Positions 39,472 to 48,484 of a stretch of DNA of 64,000 nucleotides are shown piece after piece. The notes under the pieces are model-generated. The model made no database searches. It was not told where the DNA came from and was given only the letters and a program-made list of their open reading frames with translations. The first letter of the stretch is position 1. The number at the start of each line of letters is the position of its first letter. This stretch comes from Curtobacterium flaccumfaciens (GTDB lineage Bacteria > Actinomycetota > Actinomycetes > Actinomycetales > Microbacteriaceae): assembly GCF_004361695.1 (NCBI RefSeq), contig NZ_SNVW01000001.1, positions 531,170 through 595,169 on the forward strand, read 5' to 3'. Both the position numbers and the translations under genes were made by a program.

Positions 39472-41442
39472 CTACCGCGCGGCGAGCTCCGCGACGATCC
39501 CGTCACCGGGAGCGGCGTCGACGAGGTCCGCCTCGATCTCCGCGTGCTCGAGGATGCCCTCGATCTTGCGGCGACGGCTGCGCGGGACGATCGTCACGAC
39601 CGTGCCCTCCTTGCCGGCACGACCGGTCCGGCCGGACCGGTGCATGTACGCCTTGTAGTCGTCCGGTGCGTCCGCCTGCACGACGAGCGACACGTCGTCC
39701 ACGTGGATGCCGCGGGCGGCGACGTCCGTCGCGACGAGCACGTTCACCCGGCCGCTGGTGAGCAGCTGCAGGTTGCGCGTGCGGCGCGACTGGTTGAGGT
39801 CACCGTGGAGCGAGGTCGCGCGGATGCCGGCGTCCTCGAACTGGTCGGCGAGGCGCTCGGCGTAGGCACGGGTGCGGGCGAACACGATGGTCTTGCCGTC
39901 GCCGGACACGAGTTCCTCGAGGAGCTGGTCCTTCTGGCGCTGCTCGACCACGAGCACGCGGTGGTCGATCGTCGACGAGGCCTGGTCCTCACCGGCGACC
40001 TCGTGGACCGACGGCTCGTGCAGGAACTGCTCGACGAGCGACGCCACCTGGGCGTCGAGGGTCGCGCTGAACAGGAGCTTCTGCGCGCGGTTGCCCTCCG
40101 GGGTGACCTCGGCGGTGGCGGAGAGGATCTCCTGCACCGGCTCGAGGAACCCGAGGTCGCACATGTGGTCGGCCTCGTCGAGTACGGAGATGACGACCTC
40201 GCTCAGGTCGAGCGTCCCCTTGTTCATGAGGTCCTGCACACGACCCGGCGTGCCGACGATGATGTCGACGCCACGCTCGAGGGCGCCCACCTGGCGGCCG
40301 TACGGGACGCCGCCGTAGATCTGCGTCGTGAAGAGGCCCACCGAGCGGGCGATCGGCTGCACCGTGCGGTCGATCTGCAGGGCGAGCTCACGCGTCGGGG
40401 CGAGGATGAGCGCACGCGGGGCGCGGCCCATCTTGCGCTTCGTGCCGCCGCCGTTCTCCATGAGCTTCTCGACGAGCGGGGCGCCGAACGCGATGGTCTT
40501 GCCGGAGCCCGTGCGGCCGCGGCCGAGGACGTCCTTGCCGGCGAGCACGTCGGGGATCGTCGCCGCCTGGATCGGGAACGGGCTGGACGCACCGAGCTCG
40601 CCGAGGGCACGCGAGATGTTGCCGCCGATGCCGAGGTCGCCGAAGGTCACGCCCTCGACGTCGGCCGCGATCGTGGCCTCGGCCTGGAGCTTCTCGAGCT
40701 TGACGTCGTCGGCGGGGACGAACGGCTTGCGCTCGGCGTCGTCGCGGCGGGGTGCGCGGTCGTCACGGTCGAAGCGACGGGGCGCACGGTCGTCACGGTC
40801 GAAGCGGCGCGGGGCGCGGTCGTCGCTGTCACGACGGGGTGCGCGGTCGTCGCGGTCGAACCGGCGCGGGGCGCGGTCGTCACGGTCGAAGCGGCGCGGA
40901 GCGCGGTCGTCGCTGTCACGACGCGGGGCACGGTCGTCGCGGTCGAAGCGGCGGGGCGCACGGTCGTCGCGGTCGAACCGACGCGGGGCGCGGTCGTCGC
41001 TGTCACGACGCGGGGCACGGTCGTCACGGTCGAAGCGACGCGGGGCACGGTCGTCACGGTCGAAGCGACGGGGCGCACGGTCGTCACGATCGAAGCGACG
41101 CGGGGCGCGGTCGTCGCTGTCACGACGCGGGGCACGGTCGTCACGGTCGAAGCGGCGGGGCGCACGGTCATCACGGTCGAACCGACGACCACCGCGGTCG
41201 TCACGCTCCGGACGACGGGCGCCGGCGTCACGGGGCTCCCAGTTCGGACGCGCGGGACGCTCGCCCTGCGCCGAACGGCCGCGGCGCTCTTCGGCGTCCC
41301 AGCGCTGCTTCTGGCGCGGCTGCGACGGCTCGGCGGCGCGGAAGCCGCGGTGCTTGCTGCTGCGCGCGGCGGGGGTGCCGTTCGGGTGACGGACACGGTC
41401 GGAGGCACGGTTGTCCGCGCCGCCCTTGTTGTACGGGGCCAT
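39472..41442 (-). CDS. DEAD-box RNA helicase with long Arg/Asp repeat head
   Basis: A 656-aa protein. Residues about 1-235 are disordered and dominated by 15 DDRAPRR-type repeats. The helicase core follows, with the Q motif ending FPIQAATIPDVLAG, GRGRTGSGKT (motif I), VLDEADHM (motif II), FSATLD (motif III) and HRSGRTGRAG (motif VI). It remodels RNA, probably in ribosome assembly or at low temperature. Similar proteins are annotated DeaD or RhlE-like. The ATG at 41440-41442 is weakly supported by GAGAAAG. An in-frame ATG at 41518-41520 would add 26 residues. The gap of about 270 bases upstream may be a long regulatory leader. Confidence 0.9.
   Translation of the reverse strand: MAPYNKGGADNRASDRVRHPNGTPAARSSKHRGFRAAEPSQPRQKQRWDAEERRGRSAQGERPARPNWEPRDAGARRPERDDRGGRRFDRDDRAPRRFDRDDRAPRRDSDDRAPRRFDRDDRAPRRFDRDDRAPRRFDRDDRAPRRDSDDRAPRRFDRDDRAPRRFDRDDRAPRRDSDDRAPRRFDRDDRAPRRFDRDDRAPRRDSDDRAPRRFDRDDRAPRRFDRDDRAPRRDDAERKPFVPADDVKLEKLQAEATIAADVEGVTFGDLGIGGNISRALGELGASSPFPIQAATIPDVLAGKDVLGRGRTGSGKTIAFGAPLVEKLMENGGGTKRKMGRAPRALILAPTRELALQIDRTVQPIARSVGLFTTQIYGGVPYGRQVGALERGVDIIVGTPGRVQDLMNKGTLDLSEVVISVLDEADHMCDLGFLEPVQEILSATAEVTPEGNRAQKLLFSATLDAQVASLVEQFLHEPSVHEVAGEDQASSTIDHRVLVVEQRQKDQLLEELVSGDGKTIVFARTRAYAERLADQFEDAGIRATSLHGDLNQSRRTRNLQLLTSGRVNVLVATDVAARGIHVDDVSLVVQADAPDDYKAYMHRSGRTGRAGKEGTVVTIVPRSRRRKIEGILEHAEIEADLVDAAPGDGIVAELAAR
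40745..41205. repeat. Coding tandem repeats of the DEAD-box helicase head
   Basis: Fifteen units of 27-30 bases encode (R)RFDRDDRAP or RRDSDDRAP. The shorter DS units recur as every third or fourth unit, giving a higher-order repeat of about 29 residues. All lengths keep the frame. Confidence 0.9.
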
Positions 41443-41643
41443 GGCTACTTTCTCGGGGTGCAGACGTACCGCAGCGCCCGACAGCGACATCGGCGGGGGC
41501 TGCTTGCGGAGGGGGTTCATCCCGTCGCGGATCGACGTGATTCCAGCCCTCGAGCAACACACACCCAAACGAAAAGCCCGTGATCACAATGTCACGGCGT
41601 CGAAGGCCGACCGAGTGAGTCTACGTGATCCGGTGCACGCTGG

Positions 41644-41677
41644 CCAGCCCCGCGACCGGCGCGGGACGCGGGGCTGG
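41644..41677 (-). terminator. Hairpin after the PPK2 gene
   Basis: CCAGCCCCGCG (41644-41654) and CGCGGGGCTGG (41667-41677) are perfect 11-base arms about 33 bases beyond the PPK2 stop on the minus strand. A single arm of the CTGGAGGC repeat lies between (41687-41697). Confidence 0.6.
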
Positions 41678-41709
41678 GGTGATCCGTGCCTCCAGGCCGG
41701 TCACCGTGG

Positions 41710-42564
41710 TCAGGACTCGGCGAGCCGCTGCCGCTGCTCGGCCACGTCGAAGTCCGCTGCGGGCCACGAGAGCTGCATGTCCTCGAGGGCGCGGAGGAGG
41801 AGCTGCTGGACCGCCAGCCGGGCGTACCACTTGCGGTTCGCCGGCACCACGTACCAGGGCGCCCGAGCGGTCGACGTCCGGTCGAAGACCGTCTGGTACG
41901 CCTGCTGGTAGTCGTCCCACAGCAGCCGTTCGTCGATGTCGGCGGGGTTGAACTTCCAGTGCTTGTCGGGGCGGTCCAGTCGCTCGCCGAGCCGCTCGCG
42001 CTGCTCGTCCTTCGAGATGTGGAGCATCACCTTGACGATGCTGGTCCCCGACGCGGCGAGACGGTCCTCGAAGTCGACGATCGCGCCGTAGCGTCGCTCG
42101 ATCTCCTCCGGCGGGGCGAACGAGCGGACCTTCTGGATCAGCACGTCCTCGTAGTGGGAGCGGTCGAAGACACCGAGCTGACCGGCGTCCGGCAGCTGCC
42201 GTTCGACCCGCCAGAGGAAGTCGTGCTCGCGCTCCTCGGCGGTCGGCGCCTTGAAGCCGGCGTAGTGCACGCCGTTCGGGTCCACGGCACCGACCACGTG
42301 CGAGACGATGCCGCCCTTGCCCGCGGTGTCCATCGCCTGGAGCACGAGGAGCACCCGCCGCTGGTCGCCCGCAGTGGACGCTGCCCAGAGTCGCTCCTGC
42401 AGGGCGGAAAGCCGGGAGGCCCCGGCGGCGAGCGCCTCGAGCCCGTCGATCTTCCGGCCCGGGAAACCCGGGGTGCCGTCCGGGTCGACGCTGTCGAGGC
42501 GGAAGCCCTCCTCGACGCGGAGCAGGGGTTCGGGGTCGGCGTTCCAGGCCTTGCGACGGCTCAC
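41710..42564 (-). CDS. ppk2: Polyphosphate kinase 2 family protein
   Basis: A 284-aa PPK2. The Walker A-like segment is LVLQAMDTAGKGG, the Walker B-like segment is GVFDRSHYEDVL, and KVMLHISKDEQRERL and DKHWKFNPADIDERLLWDDY are family blocks. It transfers phosphate between polyphosphate and nucleotides. Single-domain proteins of this kind often phosphorylate ADP or AMP, but the class cannot be fixed from sequence alone. The GTG at 42562-42564 is preferred because TGGAGG lies five bases upstream. An ATG nine codons earlier is also open. Confidence 0.9.
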   Translation of the reverse strand: MSRRKAWNADPEPLLRVEEGFRLDSVDPDGTPGFPGRKIDGLEALAAGASRLSALQERLWAASTAGDQRRVLLVLQAMDTAGKGGIVSHVVGAVDPNGVHYAGFKAPTAEEREHDFLWRVERQLPDAGQLGVFDRSHYEDVLIQKVRSFAPPEEIERRYGAIVDFEDRLAASGTSIVKVMLHISKDEQRERLGERLDRPDKHWKFNPADIDERLLWDDYQQAYQTVFDRTSTARAPWYVVPANRKWYARLAVQQLLLRALEDMQLSWPAADFDVAEQRQRLAES

Positions 42565-42756
42565 GGGTCCTCCAGCGGTGTCGCCTCTCATCCTGGCACC
42601 GCGGGCGGCGCGGCGTCCGGATGGCGGGTCGTCCGGGGTCGGTGGCGGAGCGCCCGGGGGTCGGTGCGGACTGGCCGGGGGTCGGGTCCGGTTCGTCCGG
42701 CAGTTCCTCCGTTGGGTGGACGCCGGTGGTGTGAGGGCCGGGTTACCGTTGTCGTG

Positions 42757-43941
42757 ATGAGGTCAGGCCGTCGCACGTTGCTCGCGCTCGTCGCTGCGGT
42801 CGTGGCGCTCGGCGTGGTGGCTTCGTGCAGCTCGGATCCGGTCGGCGACGAGAACCGCACCGTGACCGGTGGGTCCGTCATCTACCCCCTCTCGCTGCGG
42901 TACCACGGCATCGACGTCGTCGCGGACGTGCCGTACGGCGCGGACGCACTGCAGCGGCTCGACGTGTGCCTGCCGGCGGACAGCGCGCCCGGCACCACGG
43001 CGACGCCGAGTGCCACGGCGGCGGCTTCGTCCGCGGCCACGGCTTCTGCGGCGGCGGCTTCAGCCGGGTCGGAATCAGCGCGGGCCGGCGGCGACCGTCC
43101 CGGTGGTGGTGGTGGTGCGGGTGGCGCGGCCGGTGCTGCTGCGGCGCCGACCACATCGGCGTCCGCTGCGGCCGAGGCCGAGGCCGACGGTGCCGGCGGG
43201 GTGGCCGGCCGCGCCGAGGCCATCCGCGAGGCGAGCGGCTCCCGTCCCGCCGTCCTGATGATCCACGGCGGCAGCTGGTCCCACGGCGACAAGGACACCG
43301 CGGCCTACCGGTCCGTGTGCAAGTACCTCGCATCGCAGGGGTTCGTGACGTTCAACGTGGACTACCGGCTCGCCCCGACCGACCCGTTCCCGGCCGGGCT
43401 CGACGACGTCCGGCGGGCGCTCGACTGGGTGTTCCGCCCGACGACGCTGTCGACGTACGACGTGGACAGCACGCGCGTCGGGGTGTTCGGCGGCAGTGCC
43501 GGCGGGAACCTCGCGGCGATGCTCGCCGTCACCGACCACGACTCCACCGCGTACGCCGAGGGCAACCGCATCCGGGCCGTCGTCGACCTGAGCGGGCCGA
43601 CCAACCTGACCACCCGTTCGACCCGCGCCGACGGGGTCTCGGCGGCGTTCCAGCGGCGGCAACTGCTGTACCTGGGGTGCCGGACCTACGCGGACTGCCC
43701 GGCCGCGACCCGGGCGTCGCCGGAGTACCACGTCACCGACGACACGGCGCCGTTCTTCATCGGGCACTCGACGGACGAGTTCATCCCGCTGTGGGAGTCG
43801 CAGGAGTTCGCGAAGACCCTCCGCGAGCACGACGTGCCGGTCACGTTCGTCGCGGTCGAGGGGACGGCGCACTCGATCGCGCAGCTCGACGAGGCGATGA
43901 GCAAGCGGGTCGTGACGTTCCTGCAGCGCCGGCTCGGCTGA
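42757..43941 (+). CDS. Lipoprotein alpha/beta-hydrolase (esterase) with low-complexity insertion
   Basis: A 394-aa exported lipoprotein. The signal peptide ends in a VVASC lipobox (Cys near residue 24). The fold is split by about 75 Ala/Ser/Gly residues (about 80-155) between an early strand and the hydrolase core. Catalytic elements are HGGSWSHGD (oxyanion), FGGSAGGNLA (nucleophile), a STDEFIP acid region and a GTAHSIAQ histidine. It probably acts on ester substrates outside the membrane. TACCGT (42744-42749) ends seven bases before the ATG, with no Shine-Dalgarno. The Ala/Gly/Ser run looks like an expanded linker. Confidence 0.82.
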   Translation: MRSGRRTLLALVAAVVALGVVASCSSDPVGDENRTVTGGSVIYPLSLRYHGIDVVADVPYGADALQRLDVCLPADSAPGTTATPSATAAASSAATASAAAASAGSESARAGGDRPGGGGGAGGAAGAAAAPTTSASAAAEAEADGAGGVAGRAEAIREASGSRPAVLMIHGGSWSHGDKDTAAYRSVCKYLASQGFVTFNVDYRLAPTDPFPAGLDDVRRALDWVFRPTTLSTYDVDSTRVGVFGGSAGGNLAAMLAVTDHDSTAYAEGNRIRAVVDLSGPTNLTTRSTRADGVSAAFQRRQLLYLGCRTYADCPAATRASPEYHVTDDTAPFFIGHSTDEFIPLWESQEFAKTLREHDVPVTFVAVEGTAHSIAQLDEAMSKRVVTFLQRRLG

Positions 43942-44056
43942 CGCCGGGCGGGCGGCCAAGGCGAGACTCGGCGTGGCGGGCGGCGGGCGTGCCCCGGGCG
44001 GGTGGCACCCGGAGTCGGGACTGCCGCGCGGGACTCCGCGCGACGAGACTTCCGGG

Positions 44057-44377
44057 GTGACCGACACCTCGACCCGTCCTGCGCGCCCCACCACCACCCG
44101 GTGGGAGCGGCACTCCCCGCTGCAGACGTTCGCCGAGCTCTCGCTCGGGCTGTCGTTCACCGCCACCGTCGCCTTCGGCGGGTACACGGCCGCCACCGGT
44201 CAGCTGGCCGTGGTGTCGCAGATCGCCGGCGTCCTGTTCCTGCTAACGCTCACGTGCGTCGTCGTCTCGTGGTTCCGCGCGGTCGAACGCGAGGACGGCG
44301 CCCCTCGACCCGTCGCTCCCGTCCGGGCCGCGTCCGTCGACCCGATCGCGGCCGTCGACGCCGAGTACCGCCGCTAG
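44057..44377 (+). CDS. Small two-TM membrane protein, hypothetical
   Basis: A 106-aa protein with a polar N-terminus (TRWERHSPLQTFAELSLGL), two membrane helices and a short charged tail ending EYRR. No family is recognised. The GTG at 44057 follows TCCGGG without a good Shine-Dalgarno. Its stop codon overlaps that of the convergent RND gene by three bases, so the two messages share 3' ends. Confidence 0.55.
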   Translation: MTDTSTRPARPTTTRWERHSPLQTFAELSLGLSFTATVAFGGYTAATGQLAVVSQIAGVLFLLTLTCVVVSWFRAVEREDGAPRPVAPVRAASVDPIAAVDAEYRR

Positions 44378-47300
44378 GCCGAGCCCTCCTCCGTCCCCAC
44401 GACCGGCTCAGTCGGCGCCGGCTCGGTCGCCGTCGGCTCGGCCGCCGCAGCCCGACGATCCGCCCGACGCTCGCGCCAGCCCTCGACCACCGAGTACAGC
44501 GCCGGCAGCACCACGAGCGTGAGCAGCGTCGACGACACCAGGCCGCCGATCACCACGAGGGCGAGCGGCTGCGAGATGAACCCACCCTGCCCGGTGAGCC
44601 CGACCGCCATCGGCACGAGCGCGAAGATCGTCGCGAGCGCCGTCATGAGGATCGGCCGGAGACGCCGGGTGGCTCCCTCGACCAGGGCCTCGCGGACGCG
44701 GAGCCCCCGCCTGCGGTACTGGTTGACGAGGTCGATGAGCACGATGGCGTTCGTCACCACGATGCCGACGAGCATGAGCACACCGATGAGGGACGCCACC
44801 CCGATCGGGATCCCCGACGCGATCTGCAGCAGGATCGCGCCGGTCGCGGCGAACGGCACCGAGACGAGCAGCAGCAGCGGCTGGAGCAGGCTGCGGAACG
44901 TGGCGACCATCACCACGTAGACGATGAGGATCGCGACGAGCGCCGCGAGCAGCAGCTGGCTGAACGCGGACGACTGGCTCGACGCGACGCCGCCGATCGA
45001 GGCCGAGGCGCCGCGCGGCAGGTCGAGTCCGTCGACCGCCGTGGTGACGGACTGCACGGCGGCACCGAGGTTCGTGGCGTCCGGCGTGACGGTGATCGTC
45101 GCGGTGCGCACGGCGTCGGAGGTCGTCACCGTGGTCGGCCCCTCGGACCGCTCGATCGTCGCGACGTCGGACAGCGGCACGGGTCCGGTCGAGGTCGGCA
45201 CGGACAGGGCGCGCAGGGCCGCCGTCGTCGTGGGCGGATCCGGGTTGGCGATGTACACGTCGAGGGAGGCGTCGTCGATCTCGACGGTGCCGGTGTCCTG
45301 CGGGGAGACGGCCGCGGCGACGAGCCCACCCACCTGCGTCTCGGTGAGCCCGAGTGCGGCGGCCTTCACCCGGTCGACCCGGACGGCCAGGTACGGCTCC
45401 GCCGAGGACAGGTTGCTCGTGGCGCCCGTCGTGTCGTCGACCTTCCGCATCTCGCGGAGCACCTGGTCCGCCGCCGTCCGGAGCTGCGCCTGGGTCGGCG
45501 CGGTGACGTCGACCTCGATGTCGCTGCTGCCGCCGAACCCGCCGCCGGCCGAGGACACCGTGATCTCGCCGGCCCCGTCGAGGCCGTTCAGCCGCTTCCG
45601 GGTGTCGGACTGGATGCGCTCCTGGTCGGCGTCGGAGTCGGTCGTCACCGCGTACTGGATGGACGCCGTCGCCCCGCCGCCGAAGGCCGCCTGGATCGAC
45701 TGGCCGCTCGTGCCGATGGTCGTCTGGACGGTGTCGACGCCGTCGACCGCCCGGAGCTGCTGCTCGACCTTGCGGGCCTCGTCCGACTGGACGTCGAGGC
45801 TCGATCCGGGTGCGAGGTCCTGCGTCACGGTGAAGGTGTTCTGGCCGGAGTCGCCGAGGTAGTTCGTCTTGACGAACGGCAGCGCCGCCGCCGTGCCGCC
45901 GAGGACCACGAACGCCAGGATCAGCACCGTCCACGGCGTGCGGAGCACCCAGCGCAGCACCGGCTGGTACCCCCGACGGAGCCGGTCCGGCGCGGCGGCG
46001 TCGTGCAGGTCGGCGGCGGACGAGAGCGCTCCCGTGGTGGCCGACGGGGTCGCGGCGGCGGGTTGCGACGCCGTGCCCGCGTGCTTGTGCGCCTTCGGCG
46101 GCCGGAGGAACCAGTACGCCAGCACCGGCACGATCGTCAGGGCGACGACGAGCGACGCGACCAGGGCCATCGTGACGGTGAGGGCGAACGGTCGGAAGAG
46201 CTCCCCGACGAGCTCGGCGACGAACGCCACCGGCAGGAAGACGACCACGGTGGTGAGCGTCGAGGCGGTGACGGCGCCGGCGACCTCGCGCACGCCGTCG
46301 AGCACCGCCTGCCGTCGGTCGACACCCGGTTGCAGGTGCCGCTTGATGTTCTCGATGACGACGATGGAGTCGTCGACCACTCGGCCGATCGCGATGGTGA
46401 GTCCGGCGAGGGTGATGATGTTGAGCGTGTAGTCCGCCGCCCGCATGCCGATCGCGGCGAGCAGCACCGACGTCGGGATCGAGATGGCGGTGACGATCGT
46501 GGAGCGGACCGACAGCAGGAACAGCAGGATCACGATGACGGCGAAGCCGAGGCCGAGCAGCCCCTCTTCCGCCAGGGAGTCGATCGACTGCTGGATGTAC
46601 GGCGCCTGGTCGAACACGACGGTGAACTGCGGGTTGCCGGTGATCTTCTTCTCGATGCCGGGCAGGGCGTCCCGCACGGTCGTCGAGACGTCGACCGTGT
46701 TCGCCTCCTGCGTCTTGGTGATCGCGATCGTGAGGGCCTGCTCGCCGTCGACGCGGCTGATCGAGGTGCGCGGGGACTCCTCGATCGCGACCTTCGCCAC
46801 GTCGCCGATCGTCGTCGCGCTCGTCCCGCCGGTGAGCGGCAGCGCCTCGATGTCGTCGAGGGAGGCGATCCGTGCGCCGGTCTGCACCGACAGGGTCGAG
46901 CCGTCCTGGGTGATCGTCCCGCCGGGGATGAGCGTGCCGTTGTCGTCGAGGGCGTCCGAGATCGCGGTCTGCCCGAGCCCCCGGGCGGCCAGTTCGGTCT
47001 CGTCGGGGGTGATCACGACGCGGCGGCCGGGGTTGCCGTAGACGTCCGCCTCGCGCACGCCGTCGAGCTTCTCGAGGTCGGGGATCGCCGTCGCGTTCAA
47101 CCGGTCGACGAGCTGTTCCTGGTCGCCCTTCGCCGAGACGGCGAGCTGGATGACCGGCAGGTCGTCGAACGACCCGGTGACGATCTGCGTCTGCACGGAG
47201 TCGGGCAGCGAGAGCGCGTTGACGACCGTCTGGATCTTGTCCTCGGCACTCGCCAGGTTCGACCCGTAGGCGAACTCGGCGGACACCACGCTCTGCCCGG

Positions 47301-47559
47301 TCGACGACGTCGCGGTCGTCGACTTCAGGTCGGGCACCGCCTGGATGCCCTGCTCGATCTTCGTCGAGACGTCGTTCGACACCACCTCGGGCGTGGCGCC
47401 GGGGTAGGCGCTCACGATCGCGACCTGCGGGAACTGGACGCTCGGGATGAGCTCCTGCTTGAGGCTCGTCAGCGCGATGCCGCCGAAGACCGCGACGACG
47501 ATCGTGACGAGCGCGATGAGGGCCCGGTTGCGGAGGCTGAAGACCGAGAGGAGGTGCAC
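44374..47559 (-). CDS. RND-family efflux permease (SwrC/AcrB-like)
   Basis: A 1061-aa transporter with the RND plan: TM1, a large extracytoplasmic porter domain, six helices, then the whole set again. IAIGRVVDDSIVVIENIKRH is the conserved TM4 proton-relay segment, and MLVGIVVTNAIVLIDLVNQYR is its counterpart in the second half. PGATPEVVSNDVSTKIEQGI opens the porter domain. In Gram-positives such proteins (SwrC/YerP type) export surfactants and lipophilic compounds without an outer-membrane channel. The GTG at 47557-47559 follows AAGGAT (minus strand, 47566-47571) by six bases. No adaptor gene is adjacent. Confidence 0.92.
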   Translation of the reverse strand: MHLLSVFSLRNRALIALVTIVVAVFGGIALTSLKQELIPSVQFPQVAIVSAYPGATPEVVSNDVSTKIEQGIQAVPDLKSTTATSSTGQSVVSAEFAYGSNLASAEDKIQTVVNALSLPDSVQTQIVTGSFDDLPVIQLAVSAKGDQEQLVDRLNATAIPDLEKLDGVREADVYGNPGRRVVITPDETELAARGLGQTAISDALDDNGTLIPGGTITQDGSTLSVQTGARIASLDDIEALPLTGGTSATTIGDVAKVAIEESPRTSISRVDGEQALTIAITKTQEANTVDVSTTVRDALPGIEKKITGNPQFTVVFDQAPYIQQSIDSLAEEGLLGLGFAVIVILLFLLSVRSTIVTAISIPTSVLLAAIGMRAADYTLNIITLAGLTIAIGRVVDDSIVVIENIKRHLQPGVDRRQAVLDGVREVAGAVTASTLTTVVVFLPVAFVAELVGELFRPFALTVTMALVASLVVALTIVPVLAYWFLRPPKAHKHAGTASQPAAATPSATTGALSSAADLHDAAAPDRLRRGYQPVLRWVLRTPWTVLILAFVVLGGTAAALPFVKTNYLGDSGQNTFTVTQDLAPGSSLDVQSDEARKVEQQLRAVDGVDTVQTTIGTSGQSIQAAFGGGATASIQYAVTTDSDADQERIQSDTRKRLNGLDGAGEITVSSAGGGFGGSSDIEVDVTAPTQAQLRTAADQVLREMRKVDDTTGATSNLSSAEPYLAVRVDRVKAAALGLTETQVGGLVAAAVSPQDTGTVEIDDASLDVYIANPDPPTTTAALRALSVPTSTGPVPLSDVATIERSEGPTTVTTSDAVRTATITVTPDATNLGAAVQSVTTAVDGLDLPRGASASIGGVASSQSSAFSQLLLAALVAILIVYVVMVATFRSLLQPLLLLVSVPFAATGAILLQIASGIPIGVASLIGVLMLVGIVVTNAIVLIDLVNQYRRRGLRVREALVEGATRRLRPILMTALATIFALVPMAVGLTGQGGFISQPLALVVIGGLVSSTLLTLVVLPALYSVVEGWRERRADRRAAAAEPTATEPAPTEPVVGTEEGSA

Positions 47560-47652
47560 ACTCCGATCCTTGCAGGGCGGACCCCTCTGCGGACGCGTTC
47601 ACGCGGATCCGTGGAGAACGGCAGCGGCTCGACCGACGGGCGCGCGGACCGC

Positions 47653-48333
47653 TCAGCCGCCGAGTGCCAGGTACACCGCCAGCACCCCGACGGTCCCGAG
47701 CACGCCGGTGCCGAGCGCCACGACCCGGCCGACCGAGGACCGCGCCGTCAGGACAGCCACGGCGAGCACCGCGACACCGACCACGATCTCGACCACCCAG
47801 GTCACCGGCCCGGTGGTGTCGGCCACCTGGAGCAGCGCACGCACACCCTCGCCGACGAGCACCGCGGCCGTCGCCCCGAGCGCGGCACCCCGCCACCGGA
47901 CGTCGCGGGAGCGGAGGGACACGGCGACGGCACCGGCGAGCATCCCGGCGGGGATCCCCATCAGCACCCAGAAGTTCGTGATCGACAGGAAGTCCGGGAA
48001 CCCGCGGAGGTTCGAGGCCGCCCAGTAGCCGACGTGCATGAGCTCGAGGAGGACCACGCCGAGCGCCATCGCGAGCGGCAGGGCGACCCGTCCGGTCCGG
48101 ACCCCGGCGAGCAGGCAGAGGGCCGCGGCGACGACGAACCACGGCCCGGCCGAGTTCGCGACCGACGACAGCCCGGGGACGGCCTGCCCGAACGAGGTCA
48201 GCACGCCGGCGAGCAGGGCTCCGGTCAGCGCCATCGACACCCGGGCGGCGGCGGGCACCGCGTGGGCGGGAGCAGCGGCCGGAGCGGCGGCCGGAGCGGC
48301 AGCGGCGGCGGGGCGGACGGACGAAGCGGTCAT
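47653..48333 (-). CDS. DUF6518-like multi-pass membrane protein
   Basis: A 226-aa protein with an Ala/Pro-rich cytoplasmic head of about 30 residues and six predicted membrane helices. MHVGYWAASNLRGFPDFLSI is a recognisable conserved loop. It resembles DUF6518 proteins of actinomycetes, whose function is not known. It lies 93 bases upstream of the RND gene on the same strand and could share its transcript, although the RND gene has its own -10 element. Confidence 0.6.
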   Translation of the reverse strand: MTASSVRPAAAAAPAAAPAAAPAHAVPAAARVSMALTGALLAGVLTSFGQAVPGLSSVANSAGPWFVVAAALCLLAGVRTGRVALPLAMALGVVLLELMHVGYWAASNLRGFPDFLSITNFWVLMGIPAGMLAGAVAVSLRSRDVRWRGAALGATAAVLVGEGVRALLQVADTTGPVTWVVEIVVGVAVLAVAVLTARSSVGRVVALGTGVLGTVGVLAVYLALGG

Positions 48334-48484
48334 GGTCCCCAGGATCCCGTCACGACCGGCCAGCGCACATCACCCCACGGAGCGAGATGGCGTGCCCGGC
48401 ATCACCCCCGAGGATGACGGGCGAGAAGCAGACACCCCCGCAGACCACCGCCCCGCGGACCACCGCCCGTCAGAACACAGCCCG

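Noticed and set aside
40745..41205. A CRISPR-like array
   Set aside because: The repeats are coding, contiguous, without unique spacers, and in frame with the DEAD-box helicase.
44002..48417. A 1471-codon open frame on the plus strand opposite the RND exporter and DUF6518 genes
   Set aside because: Its composition is Arg/Asp/Gly/His text with no domain, and the minus-strand frames encode clear RND and membrane-protein motifs. It is an antisense shadow of high-GC codons.
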